NCBI GenBank assembly: GCA_907164885.2
Contig: OU015495.1
Coordinates: 101,416,659-101,480,658, forward strand
Direction: 5' to 3'
DNA from: Dolomedes plantarius
Taxonomy: Eukaryota; Arthropoda; Arachnida; Araneae; Dolomedidae
Length of the DNA: 64,000 bases
Shown here one piece after another: positions 11,876-24,147 of this stretch (position 1 is the stretch's first letter; each line of letters starts with the position of its first letter). The notes beneath the pieces were generated by a model. The model saw nothing but the letters and a program-made list of their open reading frames with translations, made no database searches and was not told where the DNA came from. Position numbers and translations under genes: made by a program.

Positions 11876-12622
11876 TGGCGCTGCCGCTGACGCTGCCGGC
11901 AATGCCGCTGTCAAAAGCTTGTCACGATATCTCCTCTGAAACCGCTGGGGGTATGGGGTCGAGACCGATACCAATCGATGCAGAACAATGTGGGGAAGAA
12001 AGTGAGACATGTCTCATATTCGTCGGACTTTAATTTTTTTTTATTTTATGTTTTGTGGGAAAATATTGACTTTTTCATGTTTAGATTACGATAACTCGCC
12101 AAAAAAGGATCGTAGAATTTATTTTTTTTTACAATCTAAGACTACAGACATTTCTCCTTTAAACAAGACCTCATTTGTTTAAAAATAATTTAAAACAGAC
12201 TGATATTTTTATTAAAATTGAAAACCCACTTTTTGGAAAAATTTATGCGTTTCGAGATATATAAATTCGATGCTCTCAGACTTATTATGTTACAAAGAAA
12301 ATATTTATATCAACTGGAAGATGAAAGCTTTCTCATTCATATAAACTTCATTTCAAGTCTCTATCTTAATTATTTTGATTTTTAATTGAATTTTAAAGAA
12401 ATACTTCAAAAAAATCTTCTCATTCGCTTCCTTTGCAGAAGGACATGAAAGAAGATCCAATTTTTCACCCATAGGCGGGCTTCATCCATTTCGCCGGGAG
12501 GGGGGGGAAGCTTCAACTGTAAACATATAAATGACTCAATCGCTGTAAACAACTATTGAGTCATTCCTTCACTTGATTCACCAGAGGAGCGAGCGTAGCG
12601 AGTCTAGGGGCGAAGCCCCTAG
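11876..12622. mobile_element. Unclassified repeat-like segment ending in a strong hairpin
   Basis: The block opens with a GC-rich run of GCTGCCGCTG-type units (11880-11915) in an otherwise AT-rich area. It ends with AGCGAGCGTAGCGAGT followed by a perfect 8-bp hairpin, CTAGGGGC-GAA-GCCCCTAG (12604-12622), and then a T-run. A CTAG end before T with a nearby hairpin is reminiscent of Helitron 3' ends, but here the hairpin reaches the very end and no matching TC start was identified. The family is left open. Confidence 0.3.
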
Positions 12623-13467
12623 TTTTTAAAAAAAAACTTCTGGGAAGTATAATGAAAAAAATTGTCAAGGTTCACAGGGTAATTTATTTTTTTAAAGTTT
12701 TTTTGTTTTGTTTATAAAAATCTTATGATTAAGAAAGATGTTTATTAATACCTTTGCAATAAATTAAAGAACCATTTTCGCAATTATTTTCTCTTATGAC
12801 ACACTCTTAAAATGAACATAAAAATGTGTTCTTGTTAGAAAAGGATTTAAATTCTAATCAAAATCAACAGTTTGTAAAAGTCTGATTTTTTTCTTCCTCA
12901 GCTGGGAAGGATTAAGATTTAATCCTCGCTTTCCTTACTTCTGGCTGAATTTCCTATGAATGATATATATAAATATCATTTTTATCTTAAGGTTTAAATT
13001 TCCTGCCTAAAATTGGGAGTGTTTATTTTTTTATTTTGGTAGGTAATAATTGAAAATCGCAAGTTAGTTAGTTCGTAGTTATCAAATAGTTTTATTTTTC
13101 ACAAAGAATAAATATTTCCTAAAATTGTATGTTTTAGACTTAAAAAACAAAAAAGGATTTTAATAATCCGTTCTCTTAAAATTATGTTCGGAAAGCTTGT
13201 ATTCCCTTTTTTCTGCGAAATTGTTGGCTGTTAAAATTATGTTTACTACAATTAAGTTTCATCTAAGGTGTTTAATCTCGGTCAACAGGCGTTACAGTAA
13301 AGCAATAAAAAATAAAATCCTTCCATTTATTCATAGAATAATAAATTAATTTAACTTTCCGGTTAATTATATGGTTCTTTATATGTAGTTTACATAGAAA
13401 TAATCGTACCAAATATAATGATAAAATGTAGGTAAAAAAGAGAAGATAATAACTGTTCATGGAGTAT
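12623..13467. other. AT-rich unannotated DNA
   Basis: Nothing recognised. It forms the left flank of the Gypsy insertion; the GTAT at 13464-13467 is that element's target duplication. Confidence 0.5.
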
Positions 13468-13946
13468 TATGGTGGCTCGTGTATACCACCAATATTGTAG
13501 AAGCCAAGTTAATCACTCTAAACTCATTAACAAACTTAACAACTTTATTCACAAAGTAATAGTATAGGCAGATTACGCCGACATACACAACATACTTAAA
13601 TTATGGCGCGAACCTGCTTTGATAAAATCAACTTTAAACATCTCGAGAGGTCTAAAAGAATTTGGGATAAATCGTAAATGAGGGAGCCATCGCCTCAGCC
13701 TCAACTTAAACACATCAGGCAAACTGACAAATGACTAAAACAAACAAACCGAAAAAACTTAAGAACCTCTGACTCCCATCTGTCTGGCTATGGCTTATAA
13801 CTGCTTACGCAGCCAATCAGAGTTTGCTATGACGTTTGCTGCTTCGAAGCGATTCAATGCATAAGTTAACGTGATTCATTGAATATTTAATTAGTAATTA
13901 ATCTTTCTAAAATGTAATCGGAAAATTTATACCATGGAGCACCACA
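13468..13946 (-). repeat. Gypsy 3' LTR
   Basis: 479 bp. In element orientation it starts TGTGGTGCTCC and ends GAGCCACCATA. It lies directly after the polypurine tract and is followed outside by the GTAT duplication. Confidence 0.92.
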
Positions 13947-13960
13947 CACTCCCCCCGTAG
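13947..13960 (-). other. Gypsy polypurine tract
   Basis: On the minus strand the sequence CTACGGGGGGAGTG comes immediately before the 3' LTR. A purine tract here primes plus-strand DNA synthesis in LTR retrotransposons. Confidence 0.8.
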
Positions 13961-13979
13961 AGAAGATTGAAATTTAGTT

Positions 13980-16900
13980 TTAAAATTTAAATCTAACAAC
14001 TGGCTTTGAAATTCGCCCAGATTTAGTTACTGTATTTTCCTGTCGGGGAATGTGTTGTTTCTCAGTGTCTCCATGTATTTTAGTTAATACATAAGCAGGC
14101 TTTACACGATCAATGCTTACAGATTGAGGTTTACCCTTGATACAAATAGTCAGTGTCTTTGGTTTTCTTGACACGACAGCATATGGTCCTTCATATGGTG
14201 GCTCCAAAGGAGGCTTCACATGGTCTGTCCGCAGGAACACATGTGTACAGTCCTTGAGATCCTTGAAGACAAAAACTGGTGGCTTGGCATGTCTTCCTGT
14301 CGTATTTGGTGTCAAGTTGGTCATATGGGAACTCAGTCTCTGCAACATCTCAGCTGGCTCGTCCTTCACCGGGTTACTCTGAAAAAACTCACCTGGAAGT
14401 CTTAACAGACCACCGAACACTAATTGTGCTGGGGCAGCCTTCAGATCCTCCCTCACAGTTGATCTGATAGCCAGAAGCACCAGTGGTAGAGCATCAACCC
14501 AATGTACCGGATCTACTGCCATCAGAGATGATTTAAGCACTCGATGGAATCGTTCCACCAATCCATTGCTCTGTGGGTGGTATGCCGTAGTCCTGCTGCC
14601 TCGGATCCCCAAGTACGTTGACAGCCTATTAAAAAGTTGAGACTCAAAGTTTGGTCCGCGGTCTGTCGTTACCACCTCGGGAATACCATAACGAGCTATC
14701 CAAGTAGATAAGAAAGCATCCGCTATGGTTTCTGCCCGTTGGTCCGGAAGTGGCACAGCTTCAGGCCATCGCGTCTGGCGATCCACACAAGTCAGCAGAT
14801 ACCGGTTGCCTTTGGATGGAGGTAGGGGCCCAACTATATCGATGTGGACATGAGAAAACCTATTTGTTGCGACGAATGTTCCCAGAGGCGCCTTGTTGTG
14901 TCTGGTCACCTTGACTCGCTGGCACTGGTTGCATTGTCTACACCATTCTGCACAATCTTTCCTCATGCCCGTCCACACGAACCGTTGTTGGATGAGTCGC
15001 CAAGTTCCTTTTACACCAGGATGTGAAAGTTTGTGGTTGGCTTCAAAAATCCTCCGTCTCCATACTCTAGGTACAAATGGTCTAACTAGGTCGTGAGACA
15101 CATCACAATACAATTTTCTTTCACAGGCAGGCAAAGCAATTAACTTTAACTCAAGACCTCTTACCTCCTTTGAACGCAACATTTGTTGTAAATCGGGATC
15201 CGTTGCTTGATCCTCGGCAAATAAATTAAAATCAATTGAACTATTTAAATTCAAAGTGTATATTCTGGATAGCGCGTCGGCTACTATATTTTGTTTTCCT
15301 GGCAAATATTGGATATCTGCAGTGTATTGGCTAACAAGTTCTAAGTGTCTAACCTGTCGAGGGCTAGCACTTGTTAATTTTTGGTGAAGTGCGAAGGTTA
15401 AGGGTTTGTGATCAGTGAAGATCGTGACTGTTCTTCCTTCAAGCATGTGCCTAAAATGTTTTACTGCAGAATATACCGCCAACAGTTCTCTATCAAATGC
15501 ACTGTATTTAGTTTGAGTGGGGGTTAATTTTCGTGAAAAGAATCCTAATGGCTCCTCACCGTCCTTGGTAAGTTGAGAAAGAACGGCACCGACTGCTCGG
15601 TCCGACGCATCGACAGTTAACAATAGGCGTGCGCTGGGAGCTGGGAATTTCAGTGCATTTACCTCTGAAATAGCTTTCCTACAAGTTTCGAATGCATTTA
15701 TTAATGGTTCTGTCCACGGTATTGGAGTCATATCCTTTTTCTTTCTGTTAATTATGAGATCAAAAAGCAATGCCTGTTTCTCCGCAATATTAGGCAAAAA
15801 ACGATGATAAAAATTTAAAATTGCTAGAAAGGTCCGAAGTTGACTGATATTGTTTGGGCGAGGGTAATGCTGTAATGTTTGGACCTTTTCAGGTAGCGGC
15901 TCAATTCCCTGCTTGAAATTTGAAAACCCAAAAATGGTATTTTGTCAACTCCGAATATGCATTTCTGGAGGTTTAACATCAGGCCATGTTGACTTAGAGT
16001 TGAAAAAAGTATTTCTAAGTGTTTTTTGTGCTGTATCTCGTTATCAGAAAAGACAAAGATATCGTCAAGATATGACAAACAAAAATCCAGGTCTCTAAGT
16101 ATGCTGTCTAGATAACGCTGGAATGTGTTTCCACTGTTTCTCAAACCGAATGGCATTTTCCGGAATTCAAACAAACCTATAGGGGTTGTCACCGCGGTCT
16201 TAGGAATGTCTGTAACCTCAACCGGAATCTGATAGTATGCTCGAACCAAGTCGACTTTCGAAAAAACCTGTTTCCCCCGTAATCCCATAACTACATCATG
16301 GATGTGTGGGAGGGGGTAGAGGTCGGGAGTTGTGACCTTATTGAGTGCCCTATAATCTCCGCATATTCTCCAAGTTCCGTCCTTTTTCTTCACAAAATGA
16401 ATAGGGCTGGCCCATGGGCTTTTAGAGGGCTGAATAACACCCTGTTCCATTAGAGCTTTAAATTCCAACTTCAATGTTTGAAGCTTCTCGGGGTTCAACC
16501 TACGAGGTCTCGAAAAAATGGGTTGTCCTGTGGTTTCAATACAGTGCGTTACCGGAAAGTTTTGCAAATTATTATTGCAATGCACATTCGGATTGAAAAG
16601 TTTTGGAAATCGCGCTAGAATTCTTTCGTATTCAGTTTTCCCCTCCAGTGGAGTAAGTTTTAAACTAGGGCCAGTCCCTGGATATCCCGATACTGCTAAC
16701 GCTGTAACGTTATCTGTAACTTTTTTATTTTGTACATTCACCAGGATAACATAATGGTTAAGGAAGTCGGCTCCTAGAATTGGCGTGGTAATGTCTGCCA
16801 CCACCAAATTCCAACTGAATGCTCGACGAAGTCCAAAATCTAACTTCAAATTGACTGTACCAAATGTTTTGATAACAGAGTTGTTTGCAGCATACAATTT

Positions 16901-17008
16901 TAAATCCTGCACAACTCTATTTCTTGTTAGCTTTTGGGGAAAACAGCTTAATGCTGCCCCCGTGTCCACTAAAAACTTAGCACCTGTATTTTTCTCGTAA
17001 ATAAACAA
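13980..17008 (-). pseudogene. pol: Gypsy pol polyprotein (protease, RT, RNase H, integrase), one-base frameshift
   Basis: The pol polyprotein makes the enzymes for copying element RNA into DNA and inserting it. The first open frame (15824-17008) starts with an aspartic protease carrying LVDTGAALSCFP and goes on to a reverse transcriptase with WRICGDYRALN, MPFGLRNSGNTFQRY and the YLDD catalytic motif. The second (13980-15797 and its open upstream extension) has RNase H (LTVDASDRAVGAVLSQ, FTDHKPLTFAL), the integrase zinc region (H-x4-H...CRQCNQC) and the integrase core with HVHIDIVGP, TTDRGPNFE and GLVERFHR. The frames are joined by a one-base shift near 15911-15921, just after FLGF at the RT thumb. 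All catalytic motifs look intact. The pol frame is -1 relative to gag at the GGAAAAC stretch near 17065, which could be a programmed shift or a damaged single frame. Confidence 0.93.
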
Positions 17009-17055
17009 CCGGCTTCCGAAACTACGCTCATCTGGTGCCGGTATTCCAGATGTGC

Positions 17056-17835
17056 CTAGGCGTTTTCCGAAAAATTACATGGCGATACACATTTTTTAGC
17101 TAACCTTCCGAACTTCCGGTGGTACCAACACCTTTCTGTTGAAGTAGAAAAATGGGGTTGAGATCTAGCTTCATTCCTCGTTTTACTGCGGTCACGTTTC
17201 TTAAAGTACCTAGAACGACCGTTGTATTGTGTACTTTTACTTTGCGCCTCCAATTTAGCTATTCGTGATTCTAACTTTTGCAACTGTGTTTGAGGGGTTT
17301 GGGAATCAACCGGAGCTAAAAACTCTCCCGAGGTTTCATAAACTTTATCAGCTACTCGAGCAAGCTTTGAGTTATCTTGCATATCGTCCACACAAGCACT
17401 TAAAATTTGTCGGATGTTAATGGGTAATCTCTGTAACCAGAGTTCTCGCAATGCGGTATTATTAAGTTTTCCCCCATTTAAACTATCCATTTCGCAAAGT
17501 AGCTGTAAAGGTCTTTGATCCCCTAAGCATAATCCACTAAACAACTTTTTAAGTTTCAAACTCTCAGATTCCTCATAATAGGATAAAATGCTATTTTTTA
17601 GAGTGACGTATGCATTTTCTGAAGGGGTATTAAGTACTATATCACGTACACATTTAAGTATTTTTGTATCCAGAGCGGCTATGATTGAATGAAATTTTGT
17701 AGAATCCTCTGTTATACCCGCATTTTTAAATTGAGCTTCCACCTATCGGAAGCTTAACGCAGGATCAGCCTCCCAAAAAACCGGGGCTTTAAATGCCACC
17801 CTACATATGTCGGCATCCACATTAGTATTAGGCAT
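17056..17835 (-). pseudogene. gag: Gypsy gag polyprotein with an in-frame stop
   Basis: Gag packages the element RNA. The natural start is the ATG at 17833-17835, which gives MPNTNVDADICRVAFKAP. About 30 codons later, at 17743-17745, a TAG interrupts the frame where related elements have Gln, and the frame then stays open to 17056. The body is alpha-helical in composition. Near its end is a basic stretch (RSRYFKKRDRSKTR) followed by a zinc-knuckle-like CWYH...C...C motif, which would bind RNA. A single base change (CAG to TAG) would explain the stop. With near-identical LTRs this break must be young, or it is a sequence error. Confidence 0.88.
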
Positions 17836-18224
17836 TTTCCTTTCTTTTTTTTTAAAAAATATGTATGCAATACGAAAAAATACAGTTTATACTTTTGGGA
17901 AATTTGTGTATATATTAAAAGCGTACTTTAAGCTATAAAAATACCAAAAACACTATCACACAAATGAGCATTCTTCTGTATAAACATTACATGCAAATTT
18001 TCTTTGAACTCAATCAAATATAAACACAGATTACAACTTCAAGAGGTCAAGAGTTAAGGTCAAAAATTATAGCCTACCTGCACCTGTGTTGACGAAACCA
18101 TTTCAAAAATTGCGCTGATGAAACCTGCATCAAAAAATTTATACTGCTTCAAAACTTGCAACGTCATCCATTACGAAGTCATCAAAAAGGGGGTGTTGCA
18201 AACAAGTGTTCGGTTTACTCTAGT

Positions 18225-18249
18225 AGAACTGTCCAAAAGGTCACCACTA
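18225..18249 (-). other. Candidate Gypsy primer-binding region
   Basis: Just inside the 5' LTR, read on the minus strand, is ATAGTGGTGACCTTTTGGAC. The TGGTGACC part sits where a tRNA primer pairs and resembles the TTGGTGACC start common in arthropod Gypsy elements. The tRNA was not identified. Confidence 0.45.
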
Positions 18250-18728
18250 TATGGTGGCTCGTGTATACCACCAATATTGTAGAAGCCAAGTTAATCACTC
18301 TAAACTCATTAACAAACTTAACAACTTTATTCACAAAGTAATAGTATAGGCAGATTACGCCGACATACACAACATACTTAAATTATGGCGCGAACCTGCT
18401 TTGATAAAATCAACTTTAAACATCTCGAGAGGTCTAAAAGAATTTGGGATAAATCGTAAATGAGGGAGCCATCGCCTCAGACTCAACTTAAACACATCAG
18501 GCAAACTGACAAATGACTAAAACAAACAAACCGAAAAAACTTAAGAACCTCTGACTCCCATCTGTCTGGCTATGGCTTATAACTGCTTACGCAGCCAATC
18601 AGAGTTTGCTATGACGTTTGCTGCTTCGAAGCGATTCAATGCATAAGTTAACGTGATTCATTGAATATTTAATTAGTAATTAATCTTTCTAAAATGTAAT
18701 CGGAAAATTTATACCATGGAGCACCACA
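18250..18728 (-). repeat. Gypsy 5' LTR
   Basis: 479 bp, matching the LTR at 13468-13946 except for one base seen by eye. Followed by GTAT (18729-18732), the target duplication. Confidence 0.92.
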
Positions 18729-18732
18729 GTAT

Positions 18733-19467
18733 GTTCATGTATTTTCATCTATTCATTTGATTAATGTTTTATGATTGTTTTGCTCTGTAGATGGCAACAC
18801 GATACCGCTGTCTTTATGTTTTGTAAAATGTTCTAAGATACTTCCGGTTTTGATGATATTTACGTTGTATTCTGGCTCTGTAGTGGTAGTTTGAAATTAT
18901 CTGCTATTATGTGTTAATAAAGTTCATATAGCCGACCCTTTTGTGCGTCTTGGCTCGACTTTAATTAATGTGAAAGATCAATAACATAATAAATAGGTGA
19001 CATTTATTAAGAGAGTAATTAGTGCTTTCATACTGGAAAAATGAAGTATAATTTTTCACTTGTATCGAATTTTTACACCCCGTTTATTATTTTTCTGGTT
19101 ATACTTTGCATAATGATATTGAAATTGAAATATACGGCCCTTTGCCTGTTGAAATTTCACGGATTAATTTATTCAAAAGATTGCACCGAATTTTTTTTAT
19201 TGAGTTTTGCACCGATTGCTTACTACAGTTATCAAAATTTATGAAACACAATATATGGATTGTATTGCATATTACTGGGTTTTATAAATTTTAATAATTG
19301 TACTGTTTCTCAGTAACTTACTTACATAGCTACGCGTGCCCCCATACGTACTTTTTTCTGATTTATTGAAATACTCTTTTGTCGTATAGCGGTGTATTTA
19401 ATTTATTTTCGTGTGTAAGCATATAGATTTTGCTACCGGATTTATGACACATATTGTTGTCGTACAT
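18733..19467. other. AT-rich unannotated DNA
   Basis: Right flank of the Gypsy element. No recognised gene; the 60-67 aa frames at 19041-19294 overlap each other and carry no motif. Confidence 0.5.
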
Positions 19468-19835
19468 GGGTGTGGTGGCCCAGTTGGCAAGAGCAACGGG
19501 CCAGTATTCTGAACGTCTCTGGTTCAATGCTCGTCGCTAAAAATTTCCACCGCCATGTACGCTAATGGCGGCTGGTGCACGTAAATTCTGTCGTGGCTGG
19601 AGTGTCCTCCAAGTTCTCAAAATTTACCTCTGGAGATGCGGGGTCAAATGTGCCGGTGTCGTAACTTGGTTCAAAATTACGGGACCGGTCCGTTAGCGAA
19701 GTCGGACTCTAACACTTGTGGTGCTAACTTAAAAAGGGAGCCTCATCACTTAGCCCAATAACCTATAATGGCCTCGATCTGATGCTGTTGTCGGTCAAGA
19801 GAGCATAAGCAGCAACAACAACATTGTATCATTTT
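19468..19835 (+). mobile_element. tRNA-derived SINE-like element
   Basis: The head (GTGGTGGCCCAGTTGGCAAG) has the form of a pol III A box, and CTGGTTCAATGC about 45 bp later has the form of a B box, as in tRNA genes. A GC-richer body of about 300 bp follows and ends in a simple CAA-type repeat (AGCAGCAACAACAACA). That layout is typical of SINEs, which borrow LINE enzymes for movement. A target duplication was not found. The parent tRNA is uncertain. Confidence 0.65.
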
Positions 19836-22059
19836 CTTTTAATTTTATGAATGTTGGCTTACTGATTTACTACTGTAATTTTAAACTTACCAAACACACT
19901 GTTACAGTCACTATTTCTTTTGGTGCGTGTTAGTCGACACGTTTGCAACTTCAGCATCAAATTGTTGAAACATACTGTTTTGGAACCTTCTATTAATTTA
20001 AAATTTTGCAACGGTAGTTTTAGTTTTACGAAACATTCTATTGCTGTACAGTGTATTATTTATTTTTATGCGTGTTAGCCAATACATTTTCTACTGTAAT
20101 TCCAAATTTAGGGAACAAGGTTTTATTGTACTGTAAATTATTTATTTTATAATGGAGGTACTAGCCTGCTAAATTCTGATACCTTGAAAACACCTGTAAT
20201 CGTAGATTGCATTATTTATTTGCTTTGTATGTTAAATGCAGTAAACACGTTTAAGATTGAAACTTTTAGAAAGGGGAGAGGTAGAGGGCCAAAGATACTG
20301 GCGTTATTTTAAGAAGTAGGGATGAGTGTATGCATTACAAGTCTTTCTGGATTAGTATCGGAAATAATAAGAGCCATGGAATAAATGTCTAGATAAAATG
20401 TATTGAAGATTTTGAAATTCATTATTCCTGTTTTTACAGTAGTGTGAAATACTCCACCATTTTACAAATTTACTAAATTAGTCACGACGGAGGAAAAAAA
20501 TTAGTAAACAACTAATTGCGCATAAAATCAGTTACTTATTGAGCTCTATAATGTACGCCGTAATACTTCCAAGATTCAAATGTAGATGTCGCCACCATGC
20601 GGATAGACTTTGTGTGCAAACTTCCATCGTACTGTCATTTTTTTAAACAGAGAGAGTTTGAATTTTGTCGAGAGTGGTACCTCTCGGTCTGATGCCCAAT
20701 TTTGGACTATGTTAGGTTAACTTACTTGTTTTTCTCTAAATGTTTTTCAGTTGTTTTGTACTGTGTAGTGTAATCCGTCCCTTGTAACTGTGATTTCTAG
20801 AGTAATTAAACATGTTCTAAACTTTCCCCCGAGATTTTCTTGATTACTTTTGGTTTAACACGCGTAATTACACTAATGACAGTTACAGCTCTCTTTTATT
20901 TCTCCAGTCATAGCAGTTTGGGAGGTGTTGCCTTTAAAAAAAATTATTATCAGTTTTGCTTTAGATTTCTCTTGTTGCTCAAATCTTGCGAAATCTTTCG
21001 CAACATCTCATGCCACTCTCCTTAGTAGGCTTAAAGAAGATAAATGCATAGAAGAATGTGTTGAAAGTGACTCACTACGACTTCGTAAGACACCTGAAAT
21101 GACAGAGGATACAAAACTAGAATTTCGATGAGAGATGAGTTAGCATCTGAGAAATTGATAATATCTCTATAACTATACGACCAGCTCAATTTACTTCCTT
21201 CAGATAAAGTTACGTATTAACAGATTAAGTATGAAATCATATGATAATATTAAATTGCCGTTCTTGTATGATTTACGAAAACAATAAGGATAAGTATATG
21301 TTAATGATAGTTTTACGAATATGTAAATACTTAAAATTAAAATTCTAAATTCTTTTAATAACTAACATTCCTTTTTCACAACAGGAAAAATATCTTCGTC
21401 CTTATTACAATCTTGAAACTTGCGTTCTGCATTAAAAAAAGTTTAATCCTTTGCGAAAGGTTTGCGTTTTTTGGACAGTTTGACAGCAACTGAAAAAAGA
21501 GAAATGTTTCAAAAATGGTAAATCAATGTCCACGAAATTACGCAAATAGTATGACTTTAAACTTACAAATTAAATATACAATTCATGAAGTGGAGACAAT
21601 CAGTTTTACTAAAACACATTGGTATTTTCTTTTTGAAACATGATTTTTTTAAATAGTGAGCATCAATGTCAAAACTAATGATTTTGATGTTTATGAAATT
21701 TCAGATTTCAAAATCCTTATTTCTTCCAAAATGAGGGCTTTTGATAATTTTGAGGGGAGAGAAATGTAGTTTTATCTGTCTACCTTATTGAGTACAAAAT
21801 CAAAGTTTGTATGGAAATAGCGTTGTTGTATGAAATGGTACATAATATTCAAAATGATATTTTGCCCTAAGGGCAAGGTAAGAAGAATCTCGACTTCTTT
21901 TTGCTGTAATTAAGTTTAACTAACTTAAATTAAGATGTTATTCTTTCTATCAATCTTAAAACTGGTCAGTTTGACTAGCTTGGTAATTCTAGCGTTATAC
22001 CTAGCCTAATACCAGTACATATAGAGAAAATTATATTATTAGGGATTACTAAATAACTA
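19836..22059. other. AT-rich unannotated DNA
   Basis: No recognised gene. A strong translation-start context (GCCACCATGC, about 20590) opens only a ~32-codon frame without known motif. Confidence 0.5.
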
Positions 22060-22680
22060 GAAACTAGTTGGTATTCGTTAAAATATGACGGCTAGATAGT
22101 AATTAAATATACTAATACACAAACTATACTCTACACATCATCACCAAATGTTGAAAATAATAATAATGCTCAGAAACAAATTAATGTGTTTAATCAGCCT
22201 CGTGCCTAGTGAGTATCTAAAGCCAGATCTAAAAATGTCACTGAGCATGCGCAGAAAAAAATTTTAATTGTAAATTATCGCTAATTAAACAGCGCGAAAT
22301 AAACAATTTCCATCAGGTTTAATCTTATATTTCACAAACATAATTATCATAAAAATAAAAATGGCAGAGAGAGATCTAGAGAGACTACTCGGAATAAACG
22401 TGTTTATCATTAAAACATGTCACTGAGCATGCGCAGAAATCAATTTTTAATTGTAAATTATTCCTAATTAATAGAAATTACGGTTAGAAAAACCAGATTT
22501 GACAAATCTACAGATTACAGTCTTTCGTTTAAAACCAAAATGAAGTAAATTGATACAGTAGTTTTTTCTCACGGACTGCCTAAAAAGTCGGCTTAGCAAC
22601 TTAAATATATAGATTATTAGACATACATCTCTAAAATCCACCGATTGATGTGGTACATCTATCGGAAAAATTAACAATAA
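22060..22680 (-). repeat. Interspersed repeat family A, copy 1 (unoccupied)
   Basis: This copy matches 39261-39777 joined to 53038-53105, and in part 25256-25490. Shared pieces in order (minus strand) are GACTTTTTAGGCAGTCCGTGAG, TACTTCATTTTGGT, AAACGAAAGACTGTAATCTG, repeated TGCGCATGCTCAGTGACAT blocks, AGATCTCTCTCTGCCATTTT, ACATTTGGTGATGATGTG and ACTATCTAGCCGTCATATTTTAA (short extracts). It runs through position 22129-22134 (GTAGAG) without interruption, which is exactly where the giant palindrome is inserted in copy 3. No coding capacity; class unknown. Confidence 0.8.
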
Positions 22681-24147
22681 AAATTAAGAGCCCGACGATC
22701 CAATATAAGGAGTCTATCAATTTCTTTCCCTTATCTCAAGCACTGGTATTCTACGAAAAGAATACCTGAATCTCGATTTGAAAAATTCAGAGAGTAAAAT
22801 CAATTTAAGAGCTATGAATAAACAGTTTTAAAAGCCGAAATCTGAATTACAGCCATTGCGTCGTGCAATTTAAATGAAAAGGGTGTAAATGAAGTTTTGT
22901 GATGTCAACGATGACAGGGTATTAGCTACTTGGTTGCCTATACTGACCTGTTAAGAGTACCCTTAAAGGTAATGAAGCTTGTAACTCCTGCAATCATTAG
23001 ATCTCAATCAAGATTCATAAGAATGGTCAACATATTGAATAATCTCGTTTAAGGAAGGCTTTTGAGAATGCTATCTTCAAGCCTTTTAAAAGACATCGGA
23101 GTTTAGGGGAGTACATTGACACATTCACAAGATAAAATAAATAGACCTTCATTTTCCTCTCTAAGATTGAAAAAAACATCAAATAAGAAAATTAATTCAA
23201 GTCTTAATACATTAAATACCTTCAGAAATTCTGTTGTTTTTACTAGGGTATCTTCTAGAAATGCATTCAATCAACAGCGCAACCCTAAACAAACTAACGG
23301 AAAACGCGAAAGTGTTTTTCAACCAATATTATTTACCTTTAGTAATCGTAAAAAAAAAATAGAAATGCCGATATTTTTACAAGTGGTATAGAATTTTCAA
23401 AGAAGTTATTACACTTTCTCATGCGGCTAAAAATACGTTAAATTTCCCCAAGGATTTAAAATCGCTGTCCACAAGACCTCAGCAATCGATGTTCAATAGT
23501 TCTTGATGCTTCTGTCTGAGCTTTCATCCCCAGGGTATAACAAAAGAGTAACTAAACGAGCTAAAATAGTCTACTCATAGTGGACTGAAAAGAAAAAGAA
23601 AGTTAGTATGCAACCTGAAAAATGTCTACGATATGTCGGTCTGGGGACTCATTAGTCAAATGTTTATCTGTGAAGGTATTCATTACGTGAACTATGCGTT
23701 CAGAGGAATGAGAGCTGAATAATAGCAGAGGAATTCAGATTACATGTATTTATGTAATCTGAAATTTTAATCTAATTAAGATTCTGAATAGCTAACAGTG
23801 CCTGTTCGAAATTTAACTATAACTTCACCGACAAACAAAATAACTTTTACCACTCTACGTGAGTGTAGAGATGAAAGTGGGATGTGACAAATATCAATTT
23901 AAAACTGAAATTTCACAACATGCCTTATCATAGAGAAAATTTGCTAATGTGCTATGAAACTTTCGCTGTGAATATCTCATCGAAATACTTGCAGTACCTT
24001 CCAAAAGAAAGTTGTCTGCAGGTGGCACGAATAGTCTAATTTCAGTCTTCCTTTTTTTCTGAATAAAATCTTCTGGTTACTCAGTTTTTCCGAGTCACGT
24101 TTTTTGCATTCCGAGCTGGTGGAACCCTTTTGACCAGCTAAAACCTA
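22681..24147. other. AT-rich unannotated DNA
   Basis: The 91-codon open frame at 23116-23391 is Ser/Asn/Lys-rich with no recognised motif and is likely chance. Nothing else is seen. Confidence 0.5.

Larger units (their letters stand above)
13468..18728 (-). mobile_element. Ty3/Gypsy LTR retrotransposon, nearly full length, minus strand
   Basis: Two 479-bp direct repeats bound a 5.26-kb element and are flanked by the 4-bp target duplication GTAT (13464-13467 and 18729-18732). In coding orientation the order is 5' LTR, primer-binding region, gag, protease, reverse transcriptase, RNase H, integrase, polypurine tract, 3' LTR, which is the Ty3/Gypsy order. By eye the LTRs differ at one base (C at 13701 versus A at the matching position near 18483), so the insertion is recent. 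Gag carries an in-frame stop and pol a one-base shift, so this copy is probably not autonomous unless these are sequence errors. Confidence 0.95.

Noticed and set aside
14137..17000. Plus-strand frames of 60-81 codons within the Gypsy element
   Set aside because: They are antisense shadows of pol.
23116..23391. 91-codon Ser/Asn/Lys-rich frame as a gene
   Set aside because: Low-complexity composition, no motif, no flanking signals that stand out.
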